A stretch of 64,000 nucleotides of DNA from Dactylosporangium fulvum (lineage in GTDB: Bacteria > Actinomycetota > Actinomycetes > Mycobacteriales > Micromonosporaceae). Of this stretch, positions 20,318-29,714 are shown in pieces. Position 1 is the first letter of the stretch, and each line of letters starts with the position of its first letter. The position numbers and the translations under genes are program-made. The notes beneath the pieces were generated by a model, which did no database searches, was not told where the DNA came from, and saw only the letters and a program-made list of their open reading frames with translations. The stretch covers positions 372,001 to 436,000 of the forward strand of contig NZ_CP073720.1 in the NCBI RefSeq assembly GCF_025137375.1. The letters run 5' to 3'.

Positions 20318-23300
20318 GTGGCGATGACGACGCGGCAGGCCTGGACGCCGGACCCCGGTCTTGTGAAGCAGGTCGAGGAGCAGTTCGAAGGGGCGATAAA
20401 ATCGTATCGGGCCCTCCCCACGTTGATCCCGGAGCATGCAGGCCTCGAGGAATCGATCAGGACTGGCGGATACGCCAACCGGACCCTGCTCGAGCTCGTC
20501 CAGAATGCCGCAGATGCGATGTCCGGAGACAACGGCACTCACGACGGTGCGGCCGGTCGTGTCGAAATCGTGCTCGACACCGAGAGTCGGAACCTGTACT
20601 GCGCCAACGCGGGGCGTCCGTTCACGGAGAGCGGATTGACGTCGATCATGCACGCGTATCTCAGCGCCAAGCGGGGCGACGAGATCGGGCGGTTCGGCCT
20701 CGGGTTCAAGTCCGTTCTCGCTGTCTCCTCGGCGCCGCAGGTCTTCAGCCGTTCGATCTCGTTCGAGTTCAATTCGCCGGCCGCCCAGGCTCGTCTGGCC
20801 GAGATCGGCTTCGCGGCCAAACGCTATCCGATCCTGCGAACGGCGACGGTTGTCGACGCCGGCACCGCGTTCGTCGAGGATCCAGTCCTGGCTGACCTGG
20901 CCGAGTGGGCGGTCACCATCGTCAAGCTCCCGCTGGCGACCGGACTCGATCGGCTCCGCGGGGAGATCGAGAACTTCGCCTCAGAGTTCCTGCTCTTCGT
21001 CGGTGCAGTGCGGGAGGTGAGGCTCCGGGTCCTCGGTCTGAACGGTCTCGATACGAGTCACCGTTCACGCGATTTCGGCGACGGCGTTCTCAAGATCGAG
21101 CGGCCGGACGGCAGTGGCGAGGAGTGGATCGTCGAGAACCGGATGCATGAGTCGAGTGCTGAAGCGCGCGCTGCGGTGGGGGAGGCGGTGTCACGCAAGC
21201 GGGTCAAGGTGACTGTCGCGATTCCGAAGCGGCATTCGAGGCTGCGGATCGGTAAGTTCTGGTCCTACTTCCCGCTGGTCGACAACACCTCGGCATCTGC
21301 CCTCTTCAATGCGCCTTGGAGTGTCAACGACGACCGGACGACACTGCTGGAGAACACCTACAACCGAGAGATCCTCGGTACGGTCGCCGAGATGTTCGTG
21401 GACTTGCTCCCGAGGCTGAGCGGGGACGACGACCCGGCCGGTCATCTCGACTACATGCCGGCGCGTGGCAAGGAATGGTTGTCGTTCGGCGACAGACTGC
21501 TCTGCGCCTATGTGCCGAGGTTCGCAGCGAACCGGCAGCTCGTGCCCAACGCTTCCGGGACGCTGACGGGCGCAAAAGAGTTGAAGCCGCTCGATTTCGC
21601 TGTCGAGGTCGACACCGAGGTCCATCGAGCGTGGATCGACTCCCCCAACACCGGCGACAACGTTCCTCATTGGCGCTGCTACACGACGCCGCAACGTTTC
21701 ACCCGCCTTCGTCAGCTGTTCACGGAGGCGGCGTCGGGCGGTGGAATCGACGCGGAGAGCCGCGACGTCAAGAAGGCGCTTGAGGTCATGCCGAAGCGTG
21801 GATTCCTGACGTGGCTGCGCGAATGGGCCGAGGGGTCGGACGCGGTGTCCGCCGCGAAAGCCTTCAAGTTCGTCACCGGGTACAAACGACGTGCCGACGT
21901 CGAGAACGCCAAGGTCATCCCGACCACCGCGGGTCTGCGTGCGCTGGTGGACAAGAACGCCGTCTTCATCAACCAGGAGGAGGGCGTCGAGATCGAAGGG
22001 GCGGTTTTCGTATCGGCGGATTTCCTCGCCCAGCCCGGTGTGGACAAGGCCCTCCGTGATGCCGGCTTCCGAGACCTGGACCCACTCGCGATCCTCAACG
22101 CCCGGCTGGCGAACGTCTCCGTGTCGCCCGGTGACGAGCAGTTTACCAAGCTCTGGGACGCGGTTCTCGGCCTGCCGGTCGACAGGGCCGTGAGAACACT
22201 GTCCGAACACTCGTCCGTCGTGAAAGTGCCGACGCGCGACGGTGGGTGGGCATGGCCCCGGCAGGTGTTCGATCTCGACCCGTATCTGGGCGACGGCCTG
22301 GCGTCGAGGAGTCTAGACCGCACGCGCTGTCTGCCGGAGGTCGCCTACCGGCTGGGCGTAATACGTGAGCCGGTCAAGGAATACCCGCTCGAGGACGAGC
22401 CTTGCTTCGAGGACTATCGAGACTGGGTGTTGGAGGCTGTCCGAGCGGTGCAAGGCCCGGGCGAGCGTCCCGTCGAGCGCATCGAGATCTACCCCGGCAA
22501 GGGCCCTGGCCCTTTCTCCATGCTCTCCATTCTCCGGGATGTGGGGGCCCCCGATCGCGTACGTGAGTCTTGGACGGTCGGTCTGGTCACCGCCGGAAGT
22601 CCGGATTGGACCTGCGAGGACGTCGACACGGGGGCCGCCTATCACGTGCAGTCTCCGGTTCGATGGGCGGCGGAGCAGGCCGGTCTGCTGAGCTCGAACC
22701 AAGGATTCCGTCCACCCGCCGAGGTGGTCTCGCCGACGCTGGTCAGGTACGAGAAGCTGCTTCCGCTCCTGCGCGGATCCGGGCAGGGGCAGGTCGCTGC
22801 TGCGTTGGAGCTCCCGGATCAACTCGACGCGGTCCCGGTTCCGGTGCTCAAGGAGGCGCTCGAGGCGGAAGCGTTCGCGTCGTCGATCCCGGACGCCGTC
22901 CTCGTCGAGTTCATCACGAAGGTGTGTCGTGTGGCGTACGAGAACGCGCCACCTCCGAGGATCCCTGCCCGGATCAAGCGTACGATCGAGGCCCGCCCGC
23001 CGTCGTCGGTCTACCTCGCCACGACCGACGAGCAGGAGCAGTATCTGTCCACCCGTCAGCGGCCCTATCTGCGGGTCACGGATGAGCGGTCCACAGAACT
23101 CGTCGAGTCGGTGGGATGCCGTCGGTTCGAGGACAGCTTCGCGTTCTCGATGCTGGTGGAAGGGCTGCAGGATGCCGAACGCATCGTCGATGTCTTCACG
23201 GGACTTCGGGGCACGCACGTCGCGGACGCGGTGAACAACGCGACCGTCACGCGGGCGATCCAGATCGCCAAGCGGGTCTCGACGGAGGACGGGGTCGAGG

Positions 23301-25036
23301 ACCATTCGCTCGATTTCTACCGCGACGGTCCGGCTCTCTTCGTCCGCAGCGATGCGGACGAGCGCCGGACACTCAGATTCGTCAACGAGGCATTCGATCT
23401 GAGTCTGACGAACGCGGAACTGGACGGGGTCCTGAAGACCGGGCTGGACCATCGCCTGGAAGCCTTGAGGCAGGAGGCCAAGGCGGCTGTCACCGACGCC
23501 GACCGATTGGACGTCTATTTCGGCCCGGACGACCTGCGTGAAGCGCTGCCCAAGGGCCTGTGGCAGGCGCTCGAGGCGCAGGGCTTGGTCGACGGCCGGA
23601 CCTCCGTCGCCGAGCTCTTCCTCACCGTGTTCGGCGCGGACTCGGTGAAGCAGTTGAAAGAGCTCTTCCAGGTGGCCGGGTTCCCCGACGTCCCGAATCA
23701 GTGGGCGGGCGGCGCGGCCACGATCTCCTGGCTGCGCAGGATGGGCTTCGGTACCGAGTACGCCGGCCGGCGGGAGATTCGGAGGGCCGACGAGTTCATT
23801 GTCGACGGCGCCGTCCGGCTCAACCCGCTTCACGATTTCCAGCTGGAGATTAGCCGGCAGCTCCGGGACGTCCTCACATCGCGTGAGGCGAACGGTCGCC
23901 ACCAGAAGGCGATGGTGGAACTTCCGACCGGTGCCGGCAAGACGCGCGTCGCCACGGAGACGGTGCTGAAACTCTTCATCGACGGCAGCCTCCGTGGTCC
24001 CGTACTCTGGATCGCGCAGTCGTTGGAGCTCTGTGAGCAGGCCGTTCAGACCGCGAGTACGGTATGGAGAGGGCTCGCCGACGAACGGCCGCTCGCGATC
24101 GGGCGTCTTTGGGACGGCAACACGGTCCACGAGCCCGATACCGAATTCAGCTTCATCGTGGCGACGGATGCACAGCTGGACGTCGTGCGTAACGCACCCG
24201 AGTACGAGTGGCTGAGCCGCCCCGCCGCGGTCTTCGTCGACGAGGGACACCGAGCCGGCAATTCTGAGCGCTACACCCGGATCCTCGGCTGGCTGGGTGT
24301 GGCCGGACGAGGGTGGGAGCGTCCCTTGGTCGGGCTGTCCGCCACACCGTTCAAGGGAACGTCGGAGTCGGCGACCATCGCCCTTGCCAGCCGGTTCGGC
24401 AATCGCAAGTTGGAGGCCTTCGGCGGCGACGCGTATCGGCAGCTGTCTGCGAGTGGAGTGCTCGCCCGCGTCAGGCACGAGGTGCTGCCCGGCATCGAGG
24501 TGGTCCTGCGCCCGGACGAGAGGGCCGAGGCGACCAACCGGCGCTCCCTCAGCCGCTCCGTCCTCGACCGAGTCGGCCAGGACCACGTACGCATGTCGAT
24601 CCTCGTCAATCACATCATGGGGTTGGACAGCACTTGGCCGGTGCTGGTCTTCACACCAAACGTTCTCTCCGCGCAGGTGCTCGCTGCCACGCTTCGCTAC
24701 CGCGGTGTCGAGGCGGCAGCGGTGAGTGGGCAGACCGGTCGACAGCAGCGCAGCGACATCATCAGAAGGTTCAAGGACAACAAGATTCGGGTTCTGACCA
24801 ACTGCGACCTTCTGATCCAGGGGTTCGACGCTCCGGGTGTCCGGGCGCTCTACATCGCACGACCGACGCTCAGTCCGAACGCCTACATCCAAATGGCCGG
24901 CCGCGGCCTCCGCGGCCCGGCGAACGGGGGGAAGGAGGAGTGTCTGATCGTCGACATGGCGGACAACTTCGGGGACCTCAGCGACTGGCTCGGATATCGG
25001 GAGTACGAGCACCTCTGGCAGGAGCAGAGCGCATGA
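20318..25036 (+). CDS. Giant GHKL (sacsin/Hsp90-like) ATPase fused to an SF2 helicase
   Basis: 1572 residues from GTG 20318 (GAGGAG 9 nt upstream); the much longer frame to 20090 is not conserved in style. N-terminal GHKL domain: LLELVQNAADAMSG (E59, N63, D66) and RFGLGFKSVLAVS near 120-132, as in sacsin-type Hsp90-like ATPases. A long middle region (300-1180) has no motif I know. C-terminal SF2 helicase: Walker A ELPTGAGKTR near 1202, DEGH box near 1307, GLSATPFKG, and motif VI QMAGRGLRGP near 1526. First gene of a four-gene operon; its stop overlaps the next start (ATGA). It may combine sensing (GHKL clamp) with DNA translocation. Confidence 0.9.
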   Translation: MAMTTRQAWTPDPGLVKQVEEQFEGAIKSYRALPTLIPEHAGLEESIRTGGYANRTLLELVQNAADAMSGDNGTHDGAAGRVEIVLDTESRNLYCANAGRPFTESGLTSIMHAYLSAKRGDEIGRFGLGFKSVLAVSSAPQVFSRSISFEFNSPAAQARLAEIGFAAKRYPILRTATVVDAGTAFVEDPVLADLAEWAVTIVKLPLATGLDRLRGEIENFASEFLLFVGAVREVRLRVLGLNGLDTSHRSRDFGDGVLKIERPDGSGEEWIVENRMHESSAEARAAVGEAVSRKRVKVTVAIPKRHSRLRIGKFWSYFPLVDNTSASALFNAPWSVNDDRTTLLENTYNREILGTVAEMFVDLLPRLSGDDDPAGHLDYMPARGKEWLSFGDRLLCAYVPRFAANRQLVPNASGTLTGAKELKPLDFAVEVDTEVHRAWIDSPNTGDNVPHWRCYTTPQRFTRLRQLFTEAASGGGIDAESRDVKKALEVMPKRGFLTWLREWAEGSDAVSAAKAFKFVTGYKRRADVENAKVIPTTAGLRALVDKNAVFINQEEGVEIEGAVFVSADFLAQPGVDKALRDAGFRDLDPLAILNARLANVSVSPGDEQFTKLWDAVLGLPVDRAVRTLSEHSSVVKVPTRDGGWAWPRQVFDLDPYLGDGLASRSLDRTRCLPEVAYRLGVIREPVKEYPLEDEPCFEDYRDWVLEAVRAVQGPGERPVERIEIYPGKGPGPFSMLSILRDVGAPDRVRESWTVGLVTAGSPDWTCEDVDTGAAYHVQSPVRWAAEQAGLLSSNQGFRPPAEVVSPTLVRYEKLLPLLRGSGQGQVAAALELPDQLDAVPVPVLKEALEAEAFASSIPDAVLVEFITKVCRVAYENAPPPRIPARIKRTIEARPPSSVYLATTDEQEQYLSTRQRPYLRVTDERSTELVESVGCRRFEDSFAFSMLVEGLQDAERIVDVFTGLRGTHVADAVNNATVTRAIQIAKRVSTEDGVEDHSLDFYRDGPALFVRSDADERRTLRFVNEAFDLSLTNAELDGVLKTGLDHRLEALRQEAKAAVTDADRLDVYFGPDDLREALPKGLWQALEAQGLVDGRTSVAELFLTVFGADSVKQLKELFQVAGFPDVPNQWAGGAATISWLRRMGFGTEYAGRREIRRADEFIVDGAVRLNPLHDFQLEISRQLRDVLTSREANGRHQKAMVELPTGAGKTRVATETVLKLFIDGSLRGPVLWIAQSLELCEQAVQTASTVWRGLADERPLAIGRLWDGNTVHEPDTEFSFIVATDAQLDVVRNAPEYEWLSRPAAVFVDEGHRAGNSERYTRILGWLGVAGRGWERPLVGLSATPFKGTSESATIALASRFGNRKLEAFGGDAYRQLSASGVLARVRHEVLPGIEVVLRPDERAEATNRRSLSRSVLDRVGQDHVRMSILVNHIMGLDSTWPVLVFTPNVLSAQVLAATLRYRGVEAAAVSGQTGRQQRSDIIRRFKDNKIRVLTNCDLLIQGFDAPGVRALYIARPTLSPNAYIQMAGRGLRGPANGGKEECLIVDMADNFGDLSDWLGYREYEHLWQEQSA

Positions 25037-26553
25037 TCCTCGTCCCGGACCTCGCTGACATCGAGAAGATTGCCGTCAGCGACGCCGAACGGCGCGTCGC
25101 CCGACTTCTTCGCCAGATCGACTCTGATCCCGAGGCGGTCGCCTTTCATTCCGTCAAGTTGCGATCGCACGCCTACAAGCAGCAGGCGGAGGCAGATCTG
25201 GTCGTCCTGTGGAAGAGGGTCGTCATCCTCGTCGAGGTCAAGGGCGGCGGTGTCAGCAAGCACGACGGGGTCTGGTACTCGGTCGACCGACGCAACGACT
25301 GGCACAAGCTCCCGGGTTCGCCGATGGATCAGGCACAGTCCGCCATGTACGCGCTGCGCGACATTCTTCGGGAGGAGGGCATCGGCTGGTTCGCGCACGA
25401 GGCGGTCGTCATCACTCCGGACATCGACTCGCCCCCACATGCGGTCGGTTGGCAGCCGACGCACTGGCTGGCCAAGGACGACATGAGCGTCACAGGCCTC
25501 ACCACGGCGCTCGATGTGGTGGCCGCGGGCGCCCGGACGCCGCCCTTCGGCCAGAAGCAGGCGCGAATCGACGAATTGCGTGCCCGCCTGTTCGGGGAAT
25601 TCACCAGGATGCCGGTGCTCGACGCGCAGCGAGGAGCTGTGATCGAGGAGCAGAACCGCGCCACGGCCGGCCAGGCGAGGGTGCTCGCCGCGCTCGCGCG
25701 CAATCCGCGCGTGATGGTGTCGGGCGGCGCCGGCACCGGTAAATCGCTGGTGCTCGTCGAGGCGGCCAAGCAGGAGGCTGGCCATGGCAGATCGGTCCTG
25801 ATCACGTTCCGCTCGCCGGAGTTGCTTCCCTTCTTCAAGGCGCACGTCGGCGATCGCGTCATCGACGTCGTGCCCTTCGACCTGTTGACGCCGTCGAGCC
25901 GCTACGACGCCGTGTTCGTCGACGAGGCGCAGGACCTCATGACCGCCGAACGGATGGACCAGCTCGATGCGGTGGTCGCCGGTGGGCGAAGCTCGGGCCG
26001 GTGGCGGATGTTCCTCGACACGAACAATCAAGCGCACGTCGATGGGTGCTTCGACCAGGTCATCTACGACTACGTCTCCGAGGAAGCCTTCCTGCTCGAC
26101 CTGGACCTCAATGTCAGGAACACCGCGGCGATCGTGACGATGGTTCAGGAGTACATCGGCGCGGACGTCGGAGATCCGGGCATCGTCCACGGTGAAAAGG
26201 TTCAATGGCACCAGCCCGAGGGTGCACCGGACGTCGCGGCGGCCGACAAGGTGGCGACGGACCTCGTCTCCGGTGGCGTCCGGCGGCAGGACATCTGGAT
26301 CATCAGTGCGACCTCGACCGCAGCCCGCTCGGTGACCGAGCGTGGATTCACCGTCATGAGTCCGCGACACGCCAAGGGCCTCGAGGCGGAGAACATCATT
26401 GTTTGCGATCTCCCGGCCATCTACGACCGGGCGGGAACGGCGGCGTTCTACGTCGCGGTGACGCGGGCGCGCGTGTCGTTGCACATCGTCGCATCCAAGG
26501 AGGACAGGAAGCGGCTTCGGGAACTCGTCCGACCGGGATCGGTGGCGAAATGA
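25033..26553 (+). CDS. NERD nuclease-related domain fused to a UvrD/PcrA-like SF1 helicase
   Basis: 506 residues, start ATG 25033 inside the previous stop. Residues 10-165 form a NERD domain of the PD-(D/E)XK superfamily: EADLVVLWKRVVILVEVKGG carries D55 and E68-x-K70. The helicase has Walker A GGAGTGKS (231-238), Walker B FVDEAQDL (DEAQD 297-301), NVRNTAAI, and the last motifs SPRHAKGLEAENIIVCD and AFYVAVTRARVSL. Shorter than UvrD because the 1B/2B insertions are reduced. A processive DNA-degrading effector is likely. It overlaps the DrmA-like start by 4 nt. Confidence 0.9.
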   Translation: MILVPDLADIEKIAVSDAERRVARLLRQIDSDPEAVAFHSVKLRSHAYKQQAEADLVVLWKRVVILVEVKGGGVSKHDGVWYSVDRRNDWHKLPGSPMDQAQSAMYALRDILREEGIGWFAHEAVVITPDIDSPPHAVGWQPTHWLAKDDMSVTGLTTALDVVAAGARTPPFGQKQARIDELRARLFGEFTRMPVLDAQRGAVIEEQNRATAGQARVLAALARNPRVMVSGGAGTGKSLVLVEAAKQEAGHGRSVLITFRSPELLPFFKAHVGDRVIDVVPFDLLTPSSRYDAVFVDEAQDLMTAERMDQLDAVVAGGRSSGRWRMFLDTNNQAHVDGCFDQVIYDYVSEEAFLLDLDLNVRNTAAIVTMVQEYIGADVGDPGIVHGEKVQWHQPEGAPDVAAADKVATDLVSGGVRRQDIWIISATSTAARSVTERGFTVMSPRHAKGLEAENIIVCDLPAIYDRAGTAAFYVAVTRARVSLHIVASKEDRKRLRELVRPGSVAK

Positions 26554-29500
26554 GCAGGACGACCGCGCAAGAGATCGCGCTGCGGCATCTTCGATCTGCG
26601 TACGTCGGACCGGACGGCGGTGACGACGAGGTCGTTCTCAACATGCCCGACCGCCAGTACGCCGTCGGCATGCTGTTCCCTGTGGCCTCGTCGCCACCCA
26701 TGCAAGAGGAGTCCGACGAGACGGAAGTCGAGGCTGACGTCAGCTCCGGTGACGTCGAGGAGAGCGGGGCCGGCGTTCCACTCGCCGAGGACTGGCGTCC
26801 GTCGTCCGTCGCGATCTCCTTCATCACGGATCGGCCGGCCGTCGTCTGCGGATTCTCGGGCGGTACCTATCGGCCTGTCCAAGGCGACGGCCCGCCGCGC
26901 TGGCAACGGCATCCATTCCGTTTCGAGGGCGTCGAGCTCACCCGGGAGACGCCGCCGCACCAGCTCAAGGCTGGCGAGGTGCCGATCGAGATCGGATCGA
27001 GATGGCGGCCCTACGGTGACCGCTATCTGGTGACGACGCATGCGCGTGTCCTGTCAAGGTCGACGGGCGACGACCGGCAGGATATCGCCCTGATGCTCTT
27101 CCAGATTGCGCTCGACGTCTCTCCGGCCCCGGGCGGGCAGATCTTCGAGTACGACATCTCTCGTGCCTTCGACCTGGACGCCGAGTCCGCAGAGCTGCGA
27201 CTTCGGTATCGGGACAAGAGGGTTTATGCGGTCGGGCACGGCATGGCAGCGGATTGGGAGCTCGCCGACGGTACCTGCAGCCGGATCTTTCTCGATCCGG
27301 TTCCGGCGTTCGTCGTGCCGACAGTCGAGACCATCGGTTTCGATCCAGAGTCGGTCGAGGCCGAGGCGCTGGGCCTCGCCAACCTCGCGCTCATCGACAC
27401 GCAGCCCGAAAGGGTCGTGTCGATGCTCGACGCCTTCGTCAGCGCCTTTTCCGACTGGGTCTGCGGGCAGGAGACTCGTGTCGAGGGATTCGGGTCGAGG
27501 GCGGCAACGGCGCGTGCGATCACCGACCGGGCCGGCGAAGCGGCCGCTCGTATGACGGCTGGCGTCGACCTGTTGCGTGATCCTGAGCGCGGGGCGTTGA
27601 GGACGGCGTTCGCGCTGGGGATGACCGCCATGCGTTCGCAGATGCGCCAGACCGCCGTCAGGGCCGGCAACGATCCCGCCGAACCTCGCTGGCGTCCGTT
27701 CCAGTTGGGCTTCCTGCTGGTTGCACTGGCCTCGACGGTCGACGAGAAACACGGCGACCGTGAACTCGTCGACCTCATCTGGTTCCCTACGGGCGGAGGC
27801 AAGACGGAGGCATATCTCGGGCTCGCGGCGATCGAGATCTTCCGGCGTAGGATCGCATACGGCACTAAGGGTGCGGGCACCGCCGTCATCACCCGTTACA
27901 CCTTGCGTCTGCTCACTGCGCAGCAGTTCCAGCGAGCGGCGTCACTCGTGTGCGCGATGGAGCTTCTCCGCCGCCAGGATCCGCGGGCGAGAGGCATGGC
28001 GCCGTTCTCCATCGGCCTGTGGGTCGGCAACGAGGTGACGCCCGGGACCAAGAAGGACGCAAAGGCCGCTCTCGACCGACTCCACAAGGCAGCCAAACCC
28101 GAGGAAGCGAACCAGTTCCAGGTTGAGAGCTGTCCGTGGTGCGGCGCGGCGTTGATCCCCGGTTCGCGGCAGACCGACCGCAGCCGGTACGGCATTCGCG
28201 TCCAGGGTCACGACGTTGTCATTCACTGCACCAGCACGGACTGCCCGTTCTACGACGAACTGCCCATCGCGGTGGTCGACGAGGTGCTGTACGAGGAGCC
28301 GCCCACGATCCTCCTGGCGACGGTCGACAAGTTCGCCCGACTCCAGTTCAAACCGGAGGCTGGGCGACTGTTGGGCCTCAACACGACGTTCCACCAGCCT
28401 TCGATGATCATTCAGGACGAGCTGCATCTGCTGTCGGGGCCGTTGGGGACCACTGTCGCCGTGTTCGACGCGGTGATACAGATACTGCTGAGCCGAGGCG
28501 GTTCGACGCCTAAGATCATCGCCTCGACAGCCACGATCCGTGCCTCGGCCGAACAGGTTCAAGGCCTGTACGGGCGCGAGGTCGCCCTCTACCCGCCGGC
28601 CGGCCTCGACGGCGACAGAACGTTCTTCTCCCGACCGGTGGCGAGCGGTGAGGGCCGTCTGTACATCGGGCTCATGCCGCAGTCCTTGTCGCAGGTCTCC
28701 GCGGTCGTCGCTGCTGCCGCACCCTTGATCGAGATTGCCGAGGTGCTGTCACAGGTTGCCGACTCGGGTGCGACGCGAGACTCGTACTGGACCGCGGTGA
28801 TGTACCACAACAGTCTCCGCGAGCTCGGCCGGACGGGAACGCTGGTCGTCGACGACGTCAACGGGCGCCTGGAGCCGCGAGCCGACCGGCTCAGCCTGCC
28901 GCTGCGGCGTGTCCGTGCCGATCGGGTGCTCGAGCTGACCAGCAGGCGCGGGCCGGAGGAACTTCCCAACGACCTGCGCGAACTCGCGCGCAGCGCGGAC
29001 AGCACCGACCAGGCCGTCGACGTCGTGCTGTCCTCCAACATGCTGTCGGTCGGCATCGACATCCCGCGCCTGGCCCTGATGCTGATGGTCGGACAACCCA
29101 AGACGACCGCGGAGTACATCCAGGCGACCAGTCGTGTCGGCCGCGGCCGGAATAATGGCATCGTCACGACGTTGTTCAGGTCCAATCGAGCGCGTGATCG
29201 CTCACATTTCGAAACCTTCCGAGGGTACCACGAGGCGCTCTACCGCAGCGTGGAGCCCACGAGTGTCACCCCTTGGTCGATGGCCTCGCGAGAGAGGTCG
29301 TTGGCGGGTGCTCTGGTGGCGTTGCTCCGTCATTCCGTCCCGAGCCTCGCGGCGAACGACGCGGCTGCGCAACTCGATCTCGACGACAGCCGGATGAGCC
29401 AAATGATCGACCGGCTCGTATCGACATTCCTCGGGCTGGTGAGCCGATCGGAACAACTCGAGGCGCAGGAGACCAAGGATGAGATCTGGCGGCTCCTACG

Positions 29501-29714
29501 GGATTGGGACCGTCGCGCGAAGGTGGCGAGGGACGCCGGAGGCGCGCTGCTCTACGACCGTCACAAGAGCGACGACGAAGCGTTGTTGAAGCGGTTCGGG
29601 CAGAGCGGTGAGGGTTGGCTCGTCGCCGACTCGATGCGGTCGGTCGATCCGAACGTCGCCGTACAGGTGCGTGAGCCTTTGGAAGAGGGGTCCGGTGGAG
29701 CGAATCCTGCATGA
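26550..29714 (+). CDS. drmA: DrmA-like SF2 helicase (DISARM core type)
   Basis: 1054 residues from ATG 26550 (ATGA overlap with the NERD helicase gene). Helicase motifs: WFPTGGGKTEAYLG near 412-425, IIQDELHLLSGPLGT near 620, STATIRAS, and the C-terminal SNMLSVGIDIPRLALMLMVG plus YIQATSRVGRGRN near 860. A zinc-ribbon-like CPWCG...CTSTDCPFYD lies between motif I and the DEL(H) box, as in DrmA. In DISARM, DrmA with DrmB forms the DNA-loading core that senses incoming phage DNA ends. Sequence complete, no frameshift. Confidence 0.88.
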   Translation: MSRTTAQEIALRHLRSAYVGPDGGDDEVVLNMPDRQYAVGMLFPVASSPPMQEESDETEVEADVSSGDVEESGAGVPLAEDWRPSSVAISFITDRPAVVCGFSGGTYRPVQGDGPPRWQRHPFRFEGVELTRETPPHQLKAGEVPIEIGSRWRPYGDRYLVTTHARVLSRSTGDDRQDIALMLFQIALDVSPAPGGQIFEYDISRAFDLDAESAELRLRYRDKRVYAVGHGMAADWELADGTCSRIFLDPVPAFVVPTVETIGFDPESVEAEALGLANLALIDTQPERVVSMLDAFVSAFSDWVCGQETRVEGFGSRAATARAITDRAGEAAARMTAGVDLLRDPERGALRTAFALGMTAMRSQMRQTAVRAGNDPAEPRWRPFQLGFLLVALASTVDEKHGDRELVDLIWFPTGGGKTEAYLGLAAIEIFRRRIAYGTKGAGTAVITRYTLRLLTAQQFQRAASLVCAMELLRRQDPRARGMAPFSIGLWVGNEVTPGTKKDAKAALDRLHKAAKPEEANQFQVESCPWCGAALIPGSRQTDRSRYGIRVQGHDVVIHCTSTDCPFYDELPIAVVDEVLYEEPPTILLATVDKFARLQFKPEAGRLLGLNTTFHQPSMIIQDELHLLSGPLGTTVAVFDAVIQILLSRGGSTPKIIASTATIRASAEQVQGLYGREVALYPPAGLDGDRTFFSRPVASGEGRLYIGLMPQSLSQVSAVVAAAAPLIEIAEVLSQVADSGATRDSYWTAVMYHNSLRELGRTGTLVVDDVNGRLEPRADRLSLPLRRVRADRVLELTSRRGPEELPNDLRELARSADSTDQAVDVVLSSNMLSVGIDIPRLALMLMVGQPKTTAEYIQATSRVGRGRNNGIVTTLFRSNRARDRSHFETFRGYHEALYRSVEPTSVTPWSMASRERSLAGALVALLRHSVPSLAANDAAAQLDLDDSRMSQMIDRLVSTFLGLVSRSEQLEAQETKDEIWRLLRDWDRRAKVARDAGGALLYDRHKSDDEALLKRFGQSGEGWLVADSMRSVDPNVAVQVREPLEEGSGGANPA

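Noticed and set aside
22313..25012. An 899-codon open frame on the minus strand inside the giant helicase gene
   Set aside because: It lies antisense to a gene with full helicase and GHKL motifs; its residues are mostly R/D/E/V/H/L in the pattern produced by GC3-biased codons read backwards, and no motif is present.
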